From CAZWUZ01 sp964637655 [NCBI: uncultured bacterium] (GTDB lineage Bacteria; DAOPZR01), in the NCBI GenBank assembly GCA_964637655.1, contig CAZWUZ010000036.1, positions 1-18,526 of the forward strand: DNA of 18,526 bases, read 5' to 3'. The notes under the pieces were generated by a model that had not been told where the DNA came from, ran no database searches, and worked only from the letters and a program-made list of their open reading frames with translations. How positions within the stretch are numbered: the first letter of the stretch is position 1; each line of letters starts with the position of its first letter. Shown here piece by piece: positions 14,252-18,526 of this stretch. The position numbers and the translations under genes are program-made.

Positions 14252-14295
14252 CCCCACGCACCCTCCTGGTACGACTCCCCGGCTTCGCCTCGGAG

Positions 14296-14371
14296 CCACC
14301 TGCCGCTGTGCGGCGGCCTTACCCTCACCCGGCGCTACGCGCCGCCCTCTCCCGCCGCTGGCGGGCGAGGG
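14296..14371 (+). repeat. Composite of two partial copies of the dispersed palindromic repeat
   Basis: The first part contains GCCGC-TGT-GCGGC (14302-14314). The second contains GGCGC-TAC-GCGCC (14331-14343), then CCCTC(T)CCCGCC/GGCGGG(C)GAGGG (14345-14371). Hairpin order and flanks match the copies at 5968-6082 in the opposite orientation. Confidence 0.6.
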
Positions 14372-14533
14372 AAAACACTATCACGCTGCTTTCACTCCCA
14401 CATCCGCATATGGCGGGCGAGGGAAAACACTATCACACTGCTTTCACTCCCACATCCGCATATGGCGGGCGAAGGAAAACACTGTCACACTGCTTTCACT
14501 CCCGCATCCGCATATGGCGGGCGAGGGAAAACC
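14360..14533. repeat. 52-bp tandem repeat, three full copies plus 18 bases
   Basis: Units start at 14360, 14412 and 14464, with a partial copy at 14516-14533. Units 1 and 2 differ at one position; unit 3 has three further changes. Each begins GGCGGGCGAGGGAAAACA, which is the right end of the adjacent palindromic repeat, so the array probably arose by tandem duplication from that end. It lies inside the trpE-trpG transcript. Confidence 0.9.
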
Positions 14534-14540
14534 ATCTGGC

Positions 14541-14562
14541 TTCCCGCCTGCGCGGGAATGAC
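14541..14562. repeat. Half copy of a GGGAATGAC-type palindromic repeat
   Basis: TTCCCGC (14541-14547) and GCGGGAA (14552-14558) pair around CTGC, followed by TGAC. It is the common proteobacterial MITE style, also seen in diverged form at 1684-1753, and it ends just after the trpE stop codon. Confidence 0.55.
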
Positions 14563-14565
14563 ACC

Positions 14566-16068
14566 CTATTGCGAGGCGGCCGCCCAGTCGAGGGCCAGTT
14601 GCATGCCGCGCGCCTTGTTGACGGTCTCCTCCCACTCGCTGGCGGGGTCGCTGTCGGCAACGATCCCCGCGCCCGCCTGCAGGTAGAGTTTGTCCCCGTC
14701 GACAAACATCGTGCGCAGGGCGATGCAGGTATCGAGGTTACCGTCGAACCCGACATAGCCCACCGCACCGGCGTACGGACCGCGCGGCTCGGGTTCCAGT
14801 TCGTTGATGATCTGCATGGCGCGGATCTTGGGCGCGCCGCTGACCGTCCCCGCGGGGAAGGTTGCGGCAAGCAGCGCGAAGGCGTCGCAGTCGTCGCGCA
14901 GTTCCCCCGTCACTTCCGAAACGATATGCATGACATGCGAGTACTTCTCGATGACCATCAGTTCCGCCGGGCGCACCGTGCCGGGACAGCAGACGCGCCC
15001 GAGATCGTTGCGCCCGAGGTCGACGAGCATCACGTGCTCGGCGCATTCCTTCGGGTCGTTCCTGAGTTCCTCGGCCAGCCGCGCATCCTCCGCCTCGTTT
15101 TTCCCGCGCGGGCGCGTCCCGGCAATCGGCCGCACCGTTGCCAGTTTACCCTCGAGCCGCACGAGGATTTCCGGGCTGGAGCCGATCAGATAGCGCGCGT
15201 TGTCCATCTTGATAAAAAACATGTAGGGCGAGGGATTGACCGCGCGCAGGCAGCGGTAGATGTGCAGCGGTTCCTGTTCGAGCGGGTACTGCCACCGCTG
15301 TGACGGCACCATCTGGAAAATGTCGCCGGCACGGATATACTCGAGCGCGCGCCGCACCGCGTTTTCGTACTGTTCGCGCGTCTGGTTCGACTGTCCGCGG
15401 ATGGGGGTGCGCTCACTGCCGGCCACCGGGAGGAGCGGCAGCGGTTCCGCCGTCGCTGCCGCCAGCGCCTCGCGCATCGCCTGCAGCCGGGCCGCCGCCG
15501 CGTCATACGCCGCGCCGCTGTCGCCACCGGGAAAGACATACGTCAGCAGATGCAGGCGGTTGAGCACGCGGTCGAACACCAGCACCGTTTCCGCCACGCG
15601 CAGGTCGAGTTCCGGGAAACTGCCGAAGGCGGTTGCCCCCTTGAGTTCGATGTCCTCGAAAGTGCGCACCGTCTCGTAGCCGATGTAGCCGACCGCACCG
15701 CCGGCAAACCGCACGCCGATATGCGCGGGTTCGACCGGCACCGCGCGGAAGGCGCGGCGCAGTTCGTCAAGCGGCTTGTCCGTCGGTAGCTGCTGCGCGG
15801 CATCGCCGTTGTGGCGGATGGTAAAGATCCCGTCGCGATAGGAGAAGCGGCGCACGGCACCAAGTCCGAGCATGGAGAGGCGCCCGATGCGTTCCCCGCC
15901 TTCGACACTCTCGAGCAGGTAGGCGTCGGGATAGCCGGCGGCGAGTTTCTGGAAAGCGGCGATGGGGGAAAGAATATCGTTGACCACGCTCGCCTGCAGC
16001 GTGACGGCACGTCCGGCGGCGAGCGCAACCAGCGCCTGTTCTTTTTCAGGAAGTATGGACAGTTTCAT
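14566..16068 (-). CDS. trpE: Anthranilate synthase component I
   Basis: A 500-residue chorismate-utilising enzyme that makes anthranilate from chorismate with ammonia from TrpG, the first committed step of tryptophan synthesis. The N-terminal LLESVEGGERIGRLSMLG is the tryptophan-binding feedback region. The C-terminal catalytic domain shows RPIAGTRPRG, LVDLGRNDLGRV, HIVSEVTGEL, and FPAGTVSGAPKIRAM followed by RGPYAGAVGY. These favour TrpE over PabB. The ATG at 16068 starts the conserved protein but has only a weak ribosome site (GGGAA). An in-frame GTG at 16089, preceded by GGAGAGGGCAGG inside a palindromic repeat, is a real alternative adding seven residues. The gene lies 63 bases after hisI in the same direction, probably in one operon. 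Confidence 0.95.
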   Translation of the reverse strand: MKLSILPEKEQALVALAAGRAVTLQASVVNDILSPIAAFQKLAAGYPDAYLLESVEGGERIGRLSMLGLGAVRRFSYRDGIFTIRHNGDAAQQLPTDKPLDELRRAFRAVPVEPAHIGVRFAGGAVGYIGYETVRTFEDIELKGATAFGSFPELDLRVAETVLVFDRVLNRLHLLTYVFPGGDSGAAYDAAAARLQAMREALAAATAEPLPLLPVAGSERTPIRGQSNQTREQYENAVRRALEYIRAGDIFQMVPSQRWQYPLEQEPLHIYRCLRAVNPSPYMFFIKMDNARYLIGSSPEILVRLEGKLATVRPIAGTRPRGKNEAEDARLAEELRNDPKECAEHVMLVDLGRNDLGRVCCPGTVRPAELMVIEKYSHVMHIVSEVTGELRDDCDAFALLAATFPAGTVSGAPKIRAMQIINELEPEPRGPYAGAVGYVGFDGNLDTCIALRTMFVDGDKLYLQAGAGIVADSDPASEWEETVNKARGMQLALDWAAASQ

Positions 16069-16081
16069 CGACCGTATTCCC

Positions 16082-16127
16082 GCCCTCACCCTGCCCTCTC
16101 CCGCGGTGCGGAGCGGGCGAGGGTGGA
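16082..16127. repeat. Copy of the dispersed CCCTC...GAGGG palindromic repeat
   Basis: CCCTCACCCTGCCCTCTCCC followed by a short loop and GAGCGGGCGAGGG fills the hisI-trpE gap. It matches the style of the copy at 14318-14371 but lacks its first hairpin. It could form an RNA stem between the two cistrons. Confidence 0.55.
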
Positions 16128-16131
16128 AACG

Positions 16132-16509
16132 CTACTTTTTGTACATCTCCTTCGGATCCATCATCGGCGCGCCTTCGGTCACCCACTGCCCGTTCTCCCA
16201 GCGGCGGTAGAAACAGGTGTAGTAGCCCACGTGACAGGCAGGCCCGTGCGGTTTGCAGGTGAGAATGAGGCAGTCCTCGTCACAGTCGACGTGAATGGCG
16301 AGCACGTCGAGAAAATTGCCCGACTCCTCACCCTTTTTCCAGAGTTTGCTGCGCGAACGCGACCAGAAGGTGGCGCGCTTCGTCTGCTCGGTATAGGTGA
16401 CCGCCTCTTCGTTCATGTAGGCGACCATGAGGATCTTCCCCTGCTCATCCTGCACGATGGCGGGAATCAGCCCGCCATCCTTGTACTTGAGTTCCTGTGC
16501 CAGTCCCAT
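16132..16509 (-). CDS. hisI: Phosphoribosyl-AMP cyclohydrolase
   Basis: A 125-residue single-domain enzyme that opens the adenine ring of phosphoribosyl-AMP in the third step of histidine synthesis. Metal ligands are visible: Asp75, Asp77 and Asp79 in VDCDEDC for magnesium, and Cys76, Cys92 and Cys99 for zinc in the segment GPACHVGYYTCFYR. It is not fused to HisE. The ATG at 16509 has GAGG a few bases upstream. It is the first gene after a near-consensus promoter, with trpE and trpG following, so a histidine step appears to be co-expressed with tryptophan genes, both pathways drawing on phosphoribosyl pyrophosphate. Confidence 0.95.
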   Translation of the reverse strand: MGLAQELKYKDGGLIPAIVQDEQGKILMVAYMNEEAVTYTEQTKRATFWSRSRSKLWKKGEESGNFLDVLAIHVDCDEDCLILTCKPHGPACHVGYYTCFYRRWENGQWVTEGAPMMDPKEMYKK

Positions 16510-16545
16510 AACTCACCTCATCAGTATGTTGGTGCGACGGTGGCG

Positions 16546-16574
16546 AGTATAGCACCGCCCTGCAGCAGCGTCAA
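16546..16574 (-). promoter_or_regulatory. Promoter for hisI-trpE-trpG
   Basis: Leftward, TTGACG (16574-16569), a 17-base spacer and TATACT (16551-16546), each one base from consensus. The -35 box contains the TGA stop codon of the DUF3124 gene. Transcription would start about 30 bases before hisI. No leader peptide with Trp or His codons fits in that space. Confidence 0.75.
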
Positions 16575-17095
16575 TTGCGCTGGCGCATCACGCGGCCCGG
16601 GCTGAGGAACGACACCCCCTGCCCGTGCGACAAACCGATCATCACCGACTCGACCAGCGGCGCCACCACCGGCGTATCGCTCTGCCACTCGATGACGAAG
16701 TTGGCCCCGGTCCCGCTCTGGTCCTCCTCCGGCACGAAATAATCCACGGTGGCGAGCGGCGCCAGCACCTGCGGCTGCGGCAGGTAATCACGCACCAGTT
16801 TGCCGTTGCTGTCGAAATAGAGCACTTTCGTCACGGTCACCGCCTGCCGCGGGTCGGTATTGTGCACCGCCACGAAGGCCGCCAGGTCATACAGGCGCTC
16901 CGGGTCCTTGAACGGCACGTTCGAGTAGACCGGCAGGTAGAGCAGTTGTCCGCGCAGTTTCGGCACTCCCGCGTCAGGCAGCGTAAACTGCGCCGGATCA
17001 TAGGCCACCGGCACCGTGGCCGCGTGGCGCGGCGCCTGCTCCGTGCATCCCGCGACCAGCAGCAACAACACTCCCAGCACAATACAGTGTTTCAT
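16571..17095 (-). CDS. DUF3124 lipoprotein
   Basis: A 174-residue predicted lipoprotein. The N-terminus MKHCIVLGVLLLLVAGC has a lipobox with acylated Cys17, so it is likely membrane anchored. The rest matches DUF3124: YLPVYSNV, AAFVAVHNTDPRQAVTVTKV, YFDSNGKLVRDYL, PLATVDYFVPEEDQSGTGAN, and FVIEWQSD before ESVMIG. The family has no established function. The ATG at 17095 has GGAGG five bases upstream; the frame is open 38 codons further but those codons cross the promoter. The gene diverges from the ADP-ribosylglycohydrolase gene. Confidence 0.85.
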   Translation of the reverse strand: MKHCIVLGVLLLLVAGCTEQAPRHAATVPVAYDPAQFTLPDAGVPKLRGQLLYLPVYSNVPFKDPERLYDLAAFVAVHNTDPRQAVTVTKVLYFDSNGKLVRDYLPQPQVLAPLATVDYFVPEEDQSGTGANFVIEWQSDTPVVAPLVESVMIGLSHGQGVSFLSPGRVMRQRN

Positions 17096-17117
17096 GGCGG
17101 CCTCCATTTCCTGCGTC

Positions 17118-17146
17118 AGTATACCCTTTCCGCATGCGCTTGTCAC
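17118..17146 (-). promoter_or_regulatory. Promoter for the DUF3124 lipoprotein gene
   Basis: Leftward, GTGACA (17146-17141), a 17-base spacer and TATACT (17123-17118). The -35 box overlaps that of the rightward promoter almost completely, so polymerase binding in one direction should exclude the other. Confidence 0.65.
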
Positions 17147-17168
17147 GATACCGCGCGGGTGGTATGCT
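17140..17168 (+). promoter_or_regulatory. Promoter for the ADP-ribosylglycohydrolase gene, predicting a leaderless mRNA
   Basis: TTGTCA (17140-17145), a 17-base spacer and TATGCT (17163-17168). The ATG is at 17175, only six bases after the -10 box, which is where transcription normally begins. There is no Shine-Dalgarno sequence before this ATG. Confidence 0.6.
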
Positions 17169-17174
17169 CGCGCC

Positions 17175-18215
17175 ATGACCGACACCGATACCGACCGGCT
17201 TGCCGGCACGCTGCTGGGTACCGCTTTGGGCGATGCGCTCGGGCTGCCCTATGAGGGACTGCGTCCCGCGGCCATCCGCCGACGCACCGGTGGCGCCATC
17301 GCTTTTTTCCGCCTGCTGCCGGGTATCGGCATCGTTTCCGACGATACCGAGCAGTCAGCACTGCTGCTGCAGTCGCTGCTGCGCGCCCGTGCTGCCGACG
17401 GCAGCATCCTGCCTGACCGCGCGGTGTGCCATTTCCGCCGCGCGCTCGCCGGCTGGTTTTTGCGTCTTCCGTTCGGTACCGGGCTGGCCACCACGCGCGC
17501 CTGCCTGCGGCTGCTGTGCGGCTGTGCCCGGAGCGGCGTGCGCAGCGCCGGGAACGGCGCGGCCATGCGCGCTCCGGTGCTCGGCGTGCTGCTGGCCGAC
17601 GATCAGGAGTTGCGCCGCACGCTCGGCCGGGCAGTAGCGGAAGTAACGCACACCGATCCGCGCGCGGTCGAGGGCACACTCTTTGCCGCAGAACTGGCGG
17701 CGCTGGCTGCCCGGGCCGCGCCTGCTGCCGACCGCAATGCACTCGCCCGGCAGGCGCTCAGCGTGGTGGCGGAGAGGGAGCTGCTTGCCGCGCTTACGCG
17801 CGCGCTGGAGTTTGCCGCCGGCAGCGACAGCGACGAGACCGCAGCCGCATCTCTCGGCACCTCCGGCTACATCGTGCATTCGCTGCCACTGGCGCTGTTT
17901 GCCTTCGTGCGTCACGGTGCGGCAGCGCTCGCGGCCATCCAGTGCGCCATACGCGCGGGGGGGGACACCGATACCACGGCGGCCATTGCCGGCGCGTGGT
18001 GCGGCGCGCTGCACGGAGCGCAGGCACTGCCGGCGCCGCTGGTCACGCGTCTCTGCCCCGGCCCGTACGGCACGCGTCATCTTACGCACCTGGCCGCGAC
18101 AGCGGCGGGCACCGCTCCGGTGCCGCCACATGTCTGGCCGCTGGCACTGCTGCGCAACCTGCTGCTCTATCCCGTCATCCTCGCGCATGCCGCGCGCCGC
18201 CTGCTGCCATGGTAG
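17175..18215 (+). CDS. ADP-ribosylglycohydrolase (DraG/ARH family)
   Basis: A 346-residue protein of the family that removes ADP-ribose from proteins or small molecules using two magnesium ions. The conserved elements occur in order: GTALGDALGLPYEG at 15-28, SDDTEQS at 55-61 (metal ligands), GNGAAMR at 126-132, HTDP at 159-162, GTSGYIVHSLPLAL at 228-241, and GGDTDTTAAIAGAWCGALHG at 262-281 (metal ligands). All key aspartates are present, so activity is likely. The substrate is unknown; nothing nitrogenase-related is nearby. The ATG at 17175 lacks a ribosome site and lies at the predicted transcription start. The frame upstream is open but crosses the promoter. The flavoprotein gene overlaps its last seven bases. 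Confidence 0.9.
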   Translation: MTDTDTDRLAGTLLGTALGDALGLPYEGLRPAAIRRRTGGAIAFFRLLPGIGIVSDDTEQSALLLQSLLRARAADGSILPDRAVCHFRRALAGWFLRLPFGTGLATTRACLRLLCGCARSGVRSAGNGAAMRAPVLGVLLADDQELRRTLGRAVAEVTHTDPRAVEGTLFAAELAALAARAAPAADRNALARQALSVVAERELLAALTRALEFAAGSDSDETAAASLGTSGYIVHSLPLALFAFVRHGAAALAAIQCAIRAGGDTDTTAAIAGAWCGALHGAQALPAPLVTRLCPGPYGTRHLTHLAATAAGTAPVPPHVWPLALLRNLLLYPVILAHAARRLLPW

Positions 18216-18526
18216 CCGACATCGCCGTCATCGGGGCGGGCGCGGCGGGGATGATGGCCGCGCTGCATGCCGCGTCAGCCGGCGCACGCGTTATCGTGCT
18301 GGAGCAGACCACTGACGGCGGACGCAAACTGCTGCTCTGCGGCGGGGGGCGCTGCAACCTGCTGCCGTCAGTAGCCGACGAGCGGCGCTTCCGCACCTCC
18401 TCGTCACCCAACACGCTGCGCCGCGTGCTGCGCTCCTGGCCGCTGGCACAACAGCAGTCATTCTTCCGCGAGACGCTCGGCCTCACGCTCGTCACCGAAA
18501 CGGACACCGGCAAAATATTTCCCGCG
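18209..18526 (+). CDS. HI0933/BaiN-type FAD-dependent oxidoreductase (cut by the window edge)
   Basis: The first 106 codons are visible. The dinucleotide-binding loop VIGAGAAGMMAALHAA starts at residue 7. It is followed by VLEQTTDGGRKLLLCGGGRCNL, shown here by its key parts: the Arg-Lys after the acidic strand end and the GGGRCN signature of the HI0933-like flavoprotein family. Members are annotated as NAD(P)/FAD-dependent oxidoreductases or aminoacetone oxidases; the substrate is usually unknown. The ATG overlaps the end of the hydrolase gene (ATGGTAG), so translation is probably coupled. No independent promoter is seen. Confidence 0.85.
   Translation, partial: MVADIAVIGAGAAGMMAALHAASAGARVIVLEQTTDGGRKLLLCGGGRCNLLPSVADERRFRTSSSPNTLRRVLRSWPLAQQQSFFRETLGLTLVTETDTGKIFPA

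Noticed and set aside
14360-14533. CRISPR array
   Set aside because: The 52-bp units are directly contiguous with no variable spacers, and there are only 3.3 copies.
14003-15303. Rightward frames through the 52-bp repeats
   Set aside because: The repeated peptide (HPHMAGEGK) comes only from reading the tandem repeat; the frames are antisense to trpG and trpE.
1-18526. tRNA, rRNA or riboswitch genes
   Set aside because: No cloverleaf-like or rRNA-like stretch was recognised by eye on either strand; a covariance-model scan could not be run here.

Overview
The window looks like chromosomal DNA from a GC-rich Gram-negative bacterium. The coding regions are dense and GC-rich, several products carry classical signal peptides or a lipobox, and sigma70-type promoters are easy to recognise. 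The lineage cannot be fixed from the sequence. The pairing of a eukaryote-like ornithine decarboxylase with a deoxyhypusine-synthase-like protein is compatible with several phyla.

Left part (1-9064). A truncated deoxyhypusine/homospermidine-synthase-like gene and an ornithine decarboxylase gene diverge from overlapping promoters, giving a small polyamine locus. Everything from 1918 to 17095 then reads leftward. Next come three exported proteins of uncertain role: a thioredoxin domain fused to Asp-rich repeats, a VIT-VWA protein, and an SH3-like/Asp-loop protein. They are followed by a large cytoplasmic SEC-C/TPR protein. The gaps are full of short palindromic repeats and one MITE-like inverted repeat bracketed by a duplicated gene end.

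Middle part (9097-13546). This is an accessory island immediately downstream of trpG. In transcription order it holds a small unknown gene, a Bro-N (phage antirepressor-like) gene, a 5' fragment of a DNA methyltransferase gene, darG (macrodomain antitoxin), darT (DNA ADP-ribosyltransferase toxin), two fragments of a rhuM-like gene, and an intact rhuM. The DarTG portion is visibly AT-richer than its surroundings and is bordered on both sides by gene fragments. This is what a toxin-antitoxin cassette that replaced or landed in a decaying restriction-modification locus would look like.

Right part (13673-18526). Leftward hisI, trpE and trpG look like one transcription unit driven by a near-consensus promoter. 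The trpE-trpG gap is 314 bp and made almost wholly of repeats, including a 52-bp tandem repeat. A DUF3124 lipoprotein gene diverges from an ADP-ribosylglycohydrolase gene; their -35 boxes overlap and the hydrolase mRNA is predicted to be leaderless. A flavoprotein gene of the HI0933/BaiN type overlaps the hydrolase gene end and runs off the window.

The most noteworthy parts are the DarTG cassette with its flanking gene remnants, the repeat mosaic in the trp operon, the duplicated gene terminus around a palindromic element, and two divergent promoters built on the same TTGTCA(A/C) core.
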